DNA of 64,000 bases, from positions 1 to 64,000 of IMG/VR virus record IMGVR_UViG_3300025467_000009, one strand, 5' to 3'. A program made the translations under genes and the position numbers. Shown here piece by piece: positions 1-6,956 of this stretch (its first letter is position 1; every line of letters starts with the position of its first letter). The notes beneath the pieces were generated by a model. The model was not told the origin of the DNA, did not search any database, and saw only the letters and a program-made list of their open reading frames with translations. The DNA comes from a virus.

Positions 1-2
1 TG

Positions 3-590
3 TCTTCAATTGATTGGAATGAGTGGTCTTCACACAAACTCCCTACTGTACCACAGGGCAAAAAAGTTACTGGATTTTCTGGTGAAATAAATACCGACTT
101 CTTCTTTGATGGTGGTACAACTGGTGGCAGTAACTACACACTTGGAAGTGATGGTAGTTATACTAAAACCTTATCACCTAAAGCACAAGAGGCTTATAAG
201 ACTACTCGTCCCGATAGCTATAAAAATCTGGACCCACAAGGACGTTATACTGAAAATTGGGAGAATACAGTATTTATTGACCCACGCCATAGTGGGATAG
301 GACATTTTATAAAACACAATCAACCTGCTGCTGAAAAACAATCAGATGGTAGTTTCAAATATAAAGCATATGGACTAATAAAAGGTATGCCAGAAGAACA
401 TATAATTAGCCGTGACTCTACAAGTCCTGAAGCAGCATTGGGTACTTACTATATTCCCAAAAATCATATTAGTACTACACCATTCGTAGGTGCTATACCG
501 TTTCAACATGGAAAAGTAACATTTGCTGATGGTAGTACTAAGAATGCACAACATAAAGGAAATGCTGTAGGCGAGGTGAAATATCAATGA
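3..590 (+). CDS. Hypothetical protein, 3' part only
   Basis: The frame is already open at the left edge, so this is the end of a longer gene; about 195 residues are visible. I do not recognise the family. The visible start has a Trp-rich stretch (IDWNEWSS) that faintly recalls the W-N-x-R-Y tag of the genes that follow. The rest is rich in Gly, Ser, Thr and Asn, with no cysteine and no membrane segment. It ends in an ATGA overlap with the next gene, which suggests translational coupling. Confidence 0.75.
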   Translation, partial: SSIDWNEWSSHKLPTVPQGKKVTGFSGEINTDFFFDGGTTGGSNYTLGSDGSYTKTLSPKAQEAYKTTRPDSYKNLDPQGRYTENWENTVFIDPRHSGIGHFIKHNQPAAEKQSDGSFKYKAYGLIKGMPEEHIISRDSTSPEAALGTYYIPKNHISTTPFVGAIPFQHGKVTFADGSTKNAQHKGNAVGEVKYQ

Positions 591-1015
591 ACTGGAATAC
601 TAGATACGCAATGGAATATGAAAGACATTCCCCTGCTGACTCTACGACTGGTACCCCACTACATAAATTTTACCCACTAGCTGAACAAAAAGTTAGAAAT
701 AGTAATAATGGCAAGATTCCTGCTGATATGAGGAGCGCATTGACTAAGATTAAGAAGTTTCATGAGCAGCCTGACCGCTTGGTTACAGTCTATCGTGCTG
801 CTGAACAAGGTTCAGATACAAAAACCAAATTAAAAAAGGGTGATTGGGTTACAACCGACCAATATCAAGCTTTTCATTACCGAGTTAATAGACAGGGACC
901 TATAATTACCCAAAGAGTTCCGGCCCGTCACCTATACCATGTCCATACTCCTGAAAACATAACAGACGAATACATCCACGGCCCTATTCAAGACTTTGGT
1001 TATGATCCCTCTTAA
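587..1015 (+). CDS. ADP-ribosyltransferase-like (ART-fold) small protein with W-N-x-R-Y tag
   Basis: A 142-residue protein. Residues 1-8 (MNWNTRYA) carry the tag shared with several neighbours. The rest matches the pattern of ART-like domains common in phage and MuF-type toxin proteins: VYR at 68-70 (candidate NAD-binding Arg), GDWVTT at 85-90, an alternating A/H stretch near 95-97, a VPARHLYH strand at 111-118 and a terminal FGYD. In the usual pattern a catalytic Glu precedes this FGY; here the residues are Gln-Asp (135-136), so activity is uncertain. Such proteins can modify host targets after injection, but here that is inference. The start overlaps the previous stop (ATGA). Confidence 0.6.
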   Translation: MNWNTRYAMEYERHSPADSTTGTPLHKFYPLAEQKVRNSNNGKIPADMRSALTKIKKFHEQPDRLVTVYRAAEQGSDTKTKLKKGDWVTTDQYQAFHYRVNRQGPIITQRVPARHLYHVHTPENITDEYIHGPIQDFGYDPS

Positions 1016-1077
1016 ATGTAAATTCACTCAACTCAAAAGACTTATAGTCTAGTCGTAGCGCTTCGCGAAAGGTAGAT

Positions 1078-1098
1078 GGGGCGCGTCCCCTTTTTTTA
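1078..1098 (+). terminator. Short GC hairpin followed by seven T: terminator-like
   Basis: GGGG (1078-1081) and CCCC (1087-1090) can pair around a CGCGT loop and are followed directly by seven T (1091-1097), a minimal rho-independent terminator shape. It lies only 2 bases before the ATG at 1100, leaving no room for a ribosome binding site. The 4-bp stem is short, so the call is tentative. Confidence 0.4.
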
Positions 1099-1099
1099 T

Positions 1100-2215
1100 A
1101 TGAACTGGAACTTAAGATACGCAGTATGGCAAGACAGTGAAGAGAACCGTGCTGCCTTTTGGGCTGGTAGAAGTGAGTATTACAAGGACTTCCCGGAGAA
1201 AGTTCCTCATGGTACCAATGAGGGTTATAGTGCTGGTGGTTGTCGCTGTGATGATTGTTCAGAGGCACATAGTAACTATCAAAAAGAATATCTTGGTAGA
1301 ATAAAAGAAACACTAGAATCAGATCCAGACCATGAACTTCACGGTACGTACACAGGTTATGCTACCGGTTGTAGGTGTGATAAGTGTTCAAGTAAAGCAA
1401 CTAGTTATAGGTCTGAAGGATTAGCGGCTATGCAAGCTGACCCCGACCACCCATTCCACGGAACTTATACTGGATACGCTAGTTTTGGTTGTAGATGTGG
1501 TGACTGTAAGCAAGCCGGTAAGATTCAAAGAAAAAAAGTTAGAAGTGAACTACTAACTATTTTACAAGCAGATCCGGAACACCCAAAGCATGGGACTGAA
1601 CTGGGAAGAGCGGCTGGTTGTAAATGCCCACTTTGTAAAAGTTACGCTGACAAAGTAAATGCAGAATATGCAGAAAAAAGAAGGGATAGAAGGTTGACTA
1701 CTTCTAGTTGGAATAAAAGATACGCCAATAGTAAGATACCATCTAAATGTGTATTTTGTAATGGCTCTAGTCACTACTTTAAGACTGCTAAAGAAGTTAT
1801 AAAAGATGAGAATTGGTCAGACTTTACTCCTGGTCAAGAAGGTTTACCTAGAAAGTTCTGGACTGAAACAAGTAGTAACTTTATGCATATGAAACCAATG
1901 CCTAAGTACGCTCCTGTTCCTTATATTCAAGATCCACTAGCAAACCCTGATGAAGAACATGCAATGAAAGCTATAACAGAACACAGGTGTGTCTTCTGTG
2001 GTGTTCCTTTTAAAAGAGATGAAACTGTTACTAGATTTACTGATAGTAGTCCTAATGTAAATAGTCTTCAACCGGCTGAATATTTTCCAATGCATGAAAA
2101 GTGTATGAGTACAACTAGAAGATTCTGCCCTGGACTGTATAACCACCCAGATGAACACTTTGAAACTGGTCCTTACGAACAATTAAGAGCTAATGCTGAA
2201 AGGCAAGTTCTTTGA
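1100..2215 (+). CDS. Multi-zinc-module protein: four HGTxxGYxxGCRC repeats plus C-terminal zinc domain
   Basis: About 371 residues from the ATG at 1100; an in-frame ATG at 1076 adds eight residues and has an AAAGG only 3 bases upstream. I prefer 1100 because it begins with the neighbours' tag (MNWNLRYA). Four modules of the form HGT-x2-GY-x2-GCRC-x2-C follow at about 37-53, 81-96, 120-136 and 164-179, about 40 residues apart and each a likely zinc knuckle. This motif is common in actinobacterial and actinophage proteins. A second tag copy (SSWNKRYA, near residue 204) opens a C-terminal half with CVFC, CVFCG and an H-x3-C...CPG pattern typical of small actinophage zinc proteins. It may be two tagged proteins fused. 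Nucleic-acid binding is plausible but unproven. Confidence 0.7.
   Translation: MNWNLRYAVWQDSEENRAAFWAGRSEYYKDFPEKVPHGTNEGYSAGGCRCDDCSEAHSNYQKEYLGRIKETLESDPDHELHGTYTGYATGCRCDKCSSKATSYRSEGLAAMQADPDHPFHGTYTGYASFGCRCGDCKQAGKIQRKKVRSELLTILQADPEHPKHGTELGRAAGCKCPLCKSYADKVNAEYAEKRRDRRLTTSSWNKRYANSKIPSKCVFCNGSSHYFKTAKEVIKDENWSDFTPGQEGLPRKFWTETSSNFMHMKPMPKYAPVPYIQDPLANPDEEHAMKAITEHRCVFCGVPFKRDETVTRFTDSSPNVNSLQPAEYFPMHEKCMSTTRRFCPGLYNHPDEHFETGPYEQLRANAERQVL
1208..1636 (+). repeat. Four coding repeats of the HGTxxGYxxGCRCxxC zinc module
   Basis: Four diverged protein-level repeats inside the preceding gene, spaced about 40-44 codons, each with two or three Cys pairs and a conserved HGT. Linkers share an acidic S/A-D-P-D/E-H signature just before each HGT from copy two on. 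The DNA is diverged at synonymous positions, so this is an old, selected repeat and not recent slippage. Confidence 0.75.
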
Positions 2216-2334
2216 TAGAAAACTGTCCCCTCGCTATCTTTGATAGTTGCCCGTTATGTGGCAATGAATTAGACCCAGAACACGCTCACTTTAAATGCAA
2301 AACATGCGGATGGCGAGACTCTTGCTGTGACTAA
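2212..2334 (+). CDS. Mini zinc-ribbon protein (TTG start)
   Basis: A 40-residue protein starting at a TTG that overlaps the preceding stop (TTGA), with AAAGG upstream. It contains CPLCG, then CKTCGW about 16 residues on, and ends SCCD, a compact four-Cys zinc ribbon with two extra Cys. Such ribbons occur as stand-alone phage proteins or as arms of larger nucleic-acid-binding proteins. The function is unknown. The tight coupling to the multi-zinc protein upstream suggests a related role. Confidence 0.6.
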   Translation: MIENCPLAIFDSCPLCGNELDPEHAHFKCKTCGWRDSCCD

Positions 2335-2335
2335 A

Positions 2336-2364
2336 TGTAAATACCAATTTATATCAATAGAGTA
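2336..2364 (+). promoter_or_regulatory. Putative promoter (TGTAAA-N16-TAGAGT)
   Basis: TGTAAA (2336-2341) then 16 bases then TAGAGT ending at 2363, with the AGTA at 2361-2364. The ATG at 2370 is 7 bases downstream of the last T of this -10-like box, so the transcript would start at the ATG itself (leaderless). An overlapping TATAAT lies at 2366-2371. Confidence 0.5.
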
Positions 2365-2369
2365 GTATA

Positions 2370-4046
2370 ATGATATTTAACTCCCAGGACACTACAGAAA
2401 CTGACTTAGGCCAGAAAAAATCAGAACCTATTGGCGGTTCTACACTGGACATGAAAGTTACCGACCACATTGAAGAAGGTAAGATTAGTGTTCCAAGAAT
2501 CGGTCGGGTGTTTAACTCAAACTGGGAACCACCAACCGAACAAGATGCCATAGACGCCGACCACAAAAGCACTATGAGTTACATGAGAGCATTCCTTTCT
2601 GGTGATAATCCAGAATCAGATAAGGCTTTTAAGGCACTTGATGAACATGTTGCACAATATGGTGACAAGTGTACACAGTGTAAGAGAGTTAGAGGTGCTA
2701 AGGTGTTCAACTCACAACCCCTTAATAAAGGGGAAAGTGGGGGCTCGCGAAAAAAATTAGCGGAGTTTTCAATGCCAAGCGGAAGTCAAGAGACATTTAC
2801 GCCTGATAACTCGCACTTTAAGACACACTTTCGTCTAAACCAAGGTCCAATGAAGACCAAGTATCTAAAGACTACTAGGAAGACGGGCGAAGAACCAAGT
2901 GAACTTGCCGATGAAGCCTTTGGAATGGGTGGATTTAATGATTCAGGCCCACATCCCGCACTACTTGGAAGAACTCTTGACCAATTTTTTGGTATTAGAC
3001 TGAGGCCGAGAGTCCCGGAAGGCACGCCAATGCACAAAAAACGTGGCCTTCAACAACAAGCACTTGCAGTTAATCCAGAATTCCCTAGTATTACTGAAGA
3101 TTCAGGAAGAAATCTTGATGCACCTCATGAAGTAACCCTTGGTCACTTACTACAAACTCCTAGTTTTATGGTAAGAGATGGTGAAAATGGAACAAGAACC
3201 CTTGGAAGTACAACAGATACTGAGGGTAGAACTTTTGATGACCACCCAAGTAACGCACTTGCCCGGGGTGGAATTGTAGAAAGACGACTTTACCATGAAG
3301 CAATGGGAAGATTGTCAAGTCACCCTGATATAAAAGTTGTTGATGGTGAAATTTCTTGGACTCCAGAAGCACATAAGGCAGTTCAAGGTGAAGTTGAAAA
3401 ATATAAAAAAGATGTCCAAAGTCTTTACCATGGTAATGGAGCAACTTTGCAGGATGGAACTAGAGTTCGACCACTTTATATGTCAAAACGTGCAGCTAGT
3501 TTTATCACCGATGTTAATGAACACTTTGAGCCCCACCCAGAAGATGCAGAAAGATGGCAAACTGCAATGACTGCTTTTGGGAATGTTACTAAAGGTTCTG
3601 GAATTAGGACAATGGCCGAGAGAGCACACTCACCTTGGTCTCAAATGTATGATACTTCTTTCCAAAGAAGAGTTGAAGACAGTGATGATACTACATTAAA
3701 AGATGTTTTTAAAGAACACTTAGGAGAAAAAGGTCAACACAGGTATGTTGCAAGTGCTCCTGTAGGAAGTTTTGCTCAAGAAACAGAAAATTGGAAAACT
3801 GCACTAGGTGATAGGTTGCGTGGTAACTCCAGAGGAGCAGAAAGTAGCACACCAGAACTCACTCCTACTGAACTTGCTAGAAGTCCAAAGCCACCTAAGA
3901 CCAAAAGACAAAAAACTTTTAGAGTTGCACCAACACCAACTCCTATTGATTGGGAATCTATAAAAGGTGAAGGAACTACAGCAAAAAAGAGAACTTTTTC
4001 TTCAAAAGTTAAAAAGTTTTTCTTTAATTCCAGTAATTCCAAGTAA
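2370..4046 (+). CDS. Hypothetical protein with recurring FNS motifs, 558 aa
   Basis: I do not recognise this family. The protein is hydrophilic, with no membrane segment and a basic Ser-rich tail. One Cys pair (CTQC, 101-104) is visible. The tetrapeptide I/V-F-N-S appears at residues 2-5, 47-50 and 112-115, and the C-terminus ends in FFFNSS; the same motif occurs in the proteins at 13171 and 26871. The start at 2370 has no Shine-Dalgarno, but it fits a leaderless mRNA from the promoter-like element just upstream. Size and head-gene linkage make a virion or internal protein possible, without direct evidence. Confidence 0.6.
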   Translation: MIFNSQDTTETDLGQKKSEPIGGSTLDMKVTDHIEEGKISVPRIGRVFNSNWEPPTEQDAIDADHKSTMSYMRAFLSGDNPESDKAFKALDEHVAQYGDKCTQCKRVRGAKVFNSQPLNKGESGGSRKKLAEFSMPSGSQETFTPDNSHFKTHFRLNQGPMKTKYLKTTRKTGEEPSELADEAFGMGGFNDSGPHPALLGRTLDQFFGIRLRPRVPEGTPMHKKRGLQQQALAVNPEFPSITEDSGRNLDAPHEVTLGHLLQTPSFMVRDGENGTRTLGSTTDTEGRTFDDHPSNALARGGIVERRLYHEAMGRLSSHPDIKVVDGEISWTPEAHKAVQGEVEKYKKDVQSLYHGNGATLQDGTRVRPLYMSKRAASFITDVNEHFEPHPEDAERWQTAMTAFGNVTKGSGIRTMAERAHSPWSQMYDTSFQRRVEDSDDTTLKDVFKEHLGEKGQHRYVASAPVGSFAQETENWKTALGDRLRGNSRGAESSTPELTPTELARSPKPPKTKRQKTFRVAPTPTPIDWESIKGEGTTAKKRTFSSKVKKFFFNSSNSK

Positions 4047-4062
4047 AATGAAATTTGACAAC

Positions 4063-4090
4063 TTGAAAATAATCCTCAATGATATATAAT
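4063..4090 (+). promoter_or_regulatory. Sigma70-like promoter TTGAAA-N16-TATAAT
   Basis: TTGAAA at 4063-4068 and a perfect TATAAT at 4085-4090 with 16 bases between; a TTGACA also lies at 4055-4060. It differs from the TGTAAA-type element found elsewhere in the window and looks like a host-housekeeping promoter. The expected start near 4097 leaves a short leader ahead of the ATG at 4133. Confidence 0.55.
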
Positions 4091-4132
4091 GACTTGTTGA
4101 AGTCTACAACGAGTCGTTATATGGGAGTGAAT

Positions 4133-4426
4133 ATGAGTAAATGCAATGATGGTAACTGTGAAAATTGCAACTGCAAGCAAAGCCAATCTCTAGGTGAAAC
4201 CAGATATGCCTTCTGGGAAGGTCTTGACAAGTATCTAAACAATCCAGAACTTGTAGGAACTGGTTATACACTCTCACTTAGTGACCCTGGTACTAAAGAG
4301 GGTTACAAAATTACTTTTAGAACAGAGATTAGTATTTTTGAGTTCTTTAATATCTTCCAAGAATACTTTGATGGGTCAAAGCTTCAGATGGATGTAGTCT
4401 ACACAGGCGAAGAAGACCTAGACTAA
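4133..4426 (+). CDS. Small Cys-rich-N-terminus protein, unknown function
   Basis: A 97-residue protein. The ATG at 4133 is preferred because GGGAG lies 5 bases upstream and the promoter at 4063-4090 overlaps the longer ATG at 4079. The N-terminus packs four Cys into 14 residues (CNDGNCENCNC), a possible metal site. Next comes GETRYAFWEG, whose RYAxW core resembles the tag region of the protein at 1100 (RYAVW). The rest is an alpha/beta-looking acidic domain. I do not recognise the family. Confidence 0.6.
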   Translation: MSKCNDGNCENCNCKQSQSLGETRYAFWEGLDKYLNNPELVGTGYTLSLSDPGTKEGYKITFRTEISIFEFFNIFQEYFDGSKLQMDVVYTGEEDLD

Positions 4427-4427
4427 A

Positions 4428-4456
4428 TGTAATTTCCCCTAACTGTCACGTTAGTG
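4428..4456 (+). promoter_or_regulatory. Putative promoter (TGTAAT-N16-GTTAGT) ahead of HNH gene
   Basis: TGTAAT (4428-4433), 16 bases, then GTTAGT ending at 4455, with CAC in place of CAT before it. The element overlaps the left arm of the hairpin at 4442-4466. Transcripts starting here would lack that arm. Confidence 0.45.
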
Positions 4457-4466
4457 GTATGACAGT
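4442..4466 (+). promoter_or_regulatory. Hairpin that buries an HNH start codon
   Basis: ACTGTCA (4442-4448) pairs perfectly with TGACAGT (4460-4466) around an 11-base loop. The ATG at 4459-4461 sits at the loop/right-arm border, so read-through transcripts would hide the start codon. No Shine-Dalgarno is visible. Confidence 0.5.
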
Positions 4467-4896
4467 CGAGGCACATGATGGAAATATTACTCACCACTAT
4501 ACTATTCATTATCCTGCTCACCCTGAGCGCACCTCCGACCCACATTACAAAGATTTCAATTCTTACAGGCAGAGAACGAAAGATACTGCGCAGTGCTCTA
4601 TTGGTCTGCATCGTAATGACTTTAGTGAATGTTCTTTAGAAAAACCTCTTGAACTCCATCATAGTCATGTTGAGTTCAGTTTACAAAATGGTGTAGACTT
4701 AAAATGGCTAGAAATCGACTACCCTGGTATCTCAGACCCAGAAAACGTAGGCGCATGGGTAGAAAGTGCCGATAACCTTGAATGGCTTTGTGAATTTCAC
4801 CACAGAGGTCATGGTGGTATTCATACCGCAGCCGCTTCTGACTTTGAAGCAGAAAAATATGTTAAGGGATTAATTATTTCCCAGGAGTCAAAATGA
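4459..4896 (+). CDS. HNH homing-type endonuclease
   Basis: A 145-residue HNH nuclease. CSIGLHRNDFSEC (46-58) gives a Cys pair, LELHH (65-68) the first catalytic His, NLEWLC (106-111) the Asn, and HHRGHGGIH (114-122) the last His cluster: the order expected for a beta-beta-alpha metal nuclease. It would make site-specific or nicking cuts in DNA, in the style of phage free-standing homing endonucleases. It sits between unrelated small genes and overlaps the next start (ATGA). Its own start lies within a hairpin overlapped by a promoter-like motif. Confidence 0.8.
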   Translation: MTVEAHDGNITHHYTIHYPAHPERTSDPHYKDFNSYRQRTKDTAQCSIGLHRNDFSECSLEKPLELHHSHVEFSLQNGVDLKWLEIDYPGISDPENVGAWVESADNLEWLCEFHHRGHGGIHTAAASDFEAEKYVKGLIISQESK

Positions 4897-5138
4897 GTAA
4901 CTGGAATAAACGTTATAATATAGAGAAAAGATCTTCTACCGCTGAATTGCTAGGACTTCTTACCCCAGCTGCAATTGTAGCTCAACCCTTTATTATGGAT
5001 AGAATTAATAAACATAATGAAAAAAGAGAGCAACAAGAACTCCCTAGTGCTATAAGCAGTGATTATATTGAACCATCAGAAAATAATGAAGAACTTCCTA
5101 GGCCTCAAATGGGTTTTCAACCAAACAAAAAGAAATAA
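4893..5138 (+). CDS. Small tagged protein with hydrophobic segment
   Basis: An 81-residue protein starting MSNWNKRY, the shared tag. A moderately hydrophobic stretch follows at about residues 19-35 (LLGLLTPAAIVAQPF), perhaps membrane-associated. The rest is a charged, Glu/Lys/Asn/Pro-rich disordered tail ending in lysines. It overlaps the HNH stop. The function is unknown; the short body makes it look like a tag plus anchor or linker. Confidence 0.6.
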   Translation: MSNWNKRYNIEKRSSTAELLGLLTPAAIVAQPFIMDRINKHNEKREQQELPSAISSDYIEPSENNEELPRPQMGFQPNKKK

Positions 5139-5141
5139 ACT

Positions 5142-5183
5142 ATGAATTGGTCTGAGAGATATGTAAGAGGTCTTATCAAATGA
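5142..5183 (+). CDS. Mini-ORF encoding little more than the tag (13 aa)
   Basis: ATG at 5142 gives MNWSERYVRGLIK and a stop at 5181-5183, overlapping the next ATG at 5180 (ATGA). The first eight residues match the tag of flanking proteins and are nearly identical to the internal tag 224 bases downstream (MKWSERYA). It may be a translated micropeptide, a coupling leader for the next gene, or the remnant of a tagged gene. Confidence 0.4.
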   Translation: MNWSERYVRGLIK

Positions 5184-5788
5184 CATGTAAGCTAGGGCAT
5201 ATTGATGCTAAAATAGGTTGTACAGACTGTATTAACCAAGCAATGAATATTATTACACCACTTCTTCAAACTGGTCGTATACCACATTTTAAAATTTTTC
5301 GTTCCAAACCTTCAGAAAAAACACAAGAAGAAAATTCCAATACTCCAGTACAAGGAACAGTTGGAATGAAATGGTCTGAGAGATATGCTAAAAAATCTTC
5401 AAAAGAAAAAGTTTGGTACCAACTTTCTAAAAGTTTTTATGAAAAAGACATGGGTTGGATTAAAAATGCACACTGGATTGGTCCTGTAGAAGTTCCTCTA
5501 GATAGAGTTAATTTTTCTACTGAAAATACTTGGACTGCAAGAAAAGAACCAGAACTTGTAAAGAGTAAAGTCAAGAAAATTAAAAAAGGCAAAAGAAAGC
5601 CTGTAGTTCTTATTGATGCCCCAAAAAATAATAAGTATTTTATTTTAGACGGTCACCACAGAGCCTTGGCTTACAAAGAACTAGATATTCCAATAACTGC
5701 TTTTATTGGTAAGGTAAGTAAAGAAAAAGGTCCCTGGGATACTTTTCATAATAAACAAAAGCCAAAAGATCCAGAGGCAAAACTATGA
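5180..5788 (+). CDS. ParB/Srx-type nuclease-fold protein with zinc-like N-terminus and internal tag
   Basis: About 202 residues. The N-terminal 62 hold C-x3-H...C-x2-C (CKLGH, CTDC). At residue 63 an in-frame ATG (5366) begins MKWSERYA, the shared tag, with AAGGA upstream, so a shorter tagged form of about 140 residues from 5366 is equally possible. The C-terminal half is ParB-like: strand-rich lead-in, VVLIDAP, then ILDGHHRALAYKEL, the signature loop-helix of the ParB/sulfiredoxin fold, which in ParB hosts CTP and in relatives hydrolyses phosphates. There is no helix-turn-helix, so a partition role is unlikely. Confidence 0.65.
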   Translation: MTCKLGHIDAKIGCTDCINQAMNIITPLLQTGRIPHFKIFRSKPSEKTQEENSNTPVQGTVGMKWSERYAKKSSKEKVWYQLSKSFYEKDMGWIKNAHWIGPVEVPLDRVNFSTENTWTARKEPELVKSKVKKIKKGKRKPVVLIDAPKNNKYFILDGHHRALAYKELDIPITAFIGKVSKEKGPWDTFHNKQKPKDPEAKL

Positions 5789-6222
5789 ATTGGAACAGTC
5801 GTTATATTAAAGAAGCAGCTCTTGATGACACTTACAAACAATTGTTTGAAAAGTTTAAAGGGGAGACAGCATTTACTGCACCAACTGACCCTCGCCGTCA
5901 AGCTTGGAAAGAATACACTTCTACTCCTTTAAAAGATGGAACAGTTAGAGATCGGGATTATTGGTCTAACTCAGACCACATTAATCCAAATGACCTAGAC
6001 CATTCAGCTTTAATGAGGGTATGTGACAAATGGTCACCTATAATAGCAAGAGCAACCGGTGGGGACTCAAATAGTGGAGAAAGTTACCATTGGCCTGTAG
6101 CTAATCATATTGCAGAAATGAAAGATTATCACCAATCACAATTTCAACCAACTTTAAATGATGCTGTTTTTAGTCCACCACCTCACAGAGAACAAATAAC
6201 TAGAAAAAGAAGGAATCAATAA
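5785..6222 (+). CDS. Tagged hypothetical protein, 145 aa
   Basis: Begins MNWNSRYIKEAA, the shared tag followed by a helix. The remaining residues are polar with several Trp and His, have no cysteine pair, and end in a basic tail (RKRRN). I see no known domain. It overlaps both neighbours (ATGA upstream, TAATG downstream), so it belongs to the translationally coupled run 4459-6956 with the HNH, ParB-like and protease genes. Confidence 0.6.
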   Translation: MNWNSRYIKEAALDDTYKQLFEKFKGETAFTAPTDPRRQAWKEYTSTPLKDGTVRDRDYWSNSDHINPNDLDHSALMRVCDKWSPIIARATGGDSNSGESYHWPVANHIAEMKDYHQSQFQPTLNDAVFSPPPHREQITRKRRNQ

Positions 6223-6956
6223 TGTCAGAAGAACGTTCAATTGGTAAGTTAGGTAAACTAGCACCAGAAATGCCTACAGGATTAAATATGTTGGCATCAT
6301 ACTTGAATAGTCCACTTCCAGAAGCACCAGAAAGTGTTTCTGTGCCTGAAGTTTCAAATTGGGACATGCTAGGAAATGACAAATATGGTGATTGTACCTT
6401 TGCTGGTATGGTACATGCTTTTATGGCAACTGCTAGTGAAGAAAAAGAAACAGAAACTTTCCCAACAACCGGTGAAACTGTTACTGCTTATTTAACTTAT
6501 AATAATGGACAAGATGTTGGTGCTGTAGAAGCACAACTACTCCAAACTTGGAAGAGTAAAGAAATTCTAGGCCGTCAGTTAATAGCTTATGCACCGGTAC
6601 CAGTTAGTAACCTAGATGAGGTTAAACAAGTTATTAATACTTTCGGTGTATGCTATATTGGGATTAGAGTTCCAGCCGCTTGTGAAACACAGTTCCAACA
6701 ACACCAACCCTGGGCAGTAACTAACACACCAGCAGATGACCAAATCCTTGGTGGTCACTGCATTATTCTAGTTGGTTATGACTCACAATATTTCTATGCA
6801 ATTACCTGGGGTGCAGTTCAAAAAATTGAATATACCTGGCTTAATCAATACATGGATGAAGCATGGGCAATTATTACTCCAGAAATTTCTCAAAAAGATG
6901 GTTATAATGGCTTAAACCTTGAACAACTTGAGAAAGACATTGAGGCATTAGCATGA
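6222..6956 (+). CDS. Papain-like (C1-type) cysteine peptidase
   Basis: A 244-residue protein. GDCTFAG at 57-63 gives the nucleophile Cys (C58) at the start of a helix; GGHCIILVGYD gives the His (H179); a Y-A-I-T-W-G strand after it is the usual third motif. This layout matches phage-encoded C1-family peptidases. There is no signal peptide, so it would act in the host cytoplasm or be packaged. Substrates are unknown; virion-protein processing or attack on host proteins are both possible. AAGGA lies 8 bases upstream of the ATG. Confidence 0.7.
   Translation: MSEERSIGKLGKLAPEMPTGLNMLASYLNSPLPEAPESVSVPEVSNWDMLGNDKYGDCTFAGMVHAFMATASEEKETETFPTTGETVTAYLTYNNGQDVGAVEAQLLQTWKSKEILGRQLIAYAPVPVSNLDEVKQVINTFGVCYIGIRVPAACETQFQQHQPWAVTNTPADDQILGGHCIILVGYDSQYFYAITWGAVQKIEYTWLNQYMDEAWAIITPEISQKDGYNGLNLEQLEKDIEALA

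Noticed and set aside
1017-1048. TGTAAA at 1017 as a promoter of the same family
   Set aside because: No AGT-ending box lies at 16-17 bases; the closest match is about 4 bases too far. Similar isolated TGTAAA copies at 27608, 32009 and 53977 also lack a good second half or coincide with the ribosome site.
5180-5788. A plasmid-type ParB partition system
   Set aside because: Only the ParB/Srx fold is present, with no helix-turn-helix domain, no ParA neighbour and no parS-like repeats.
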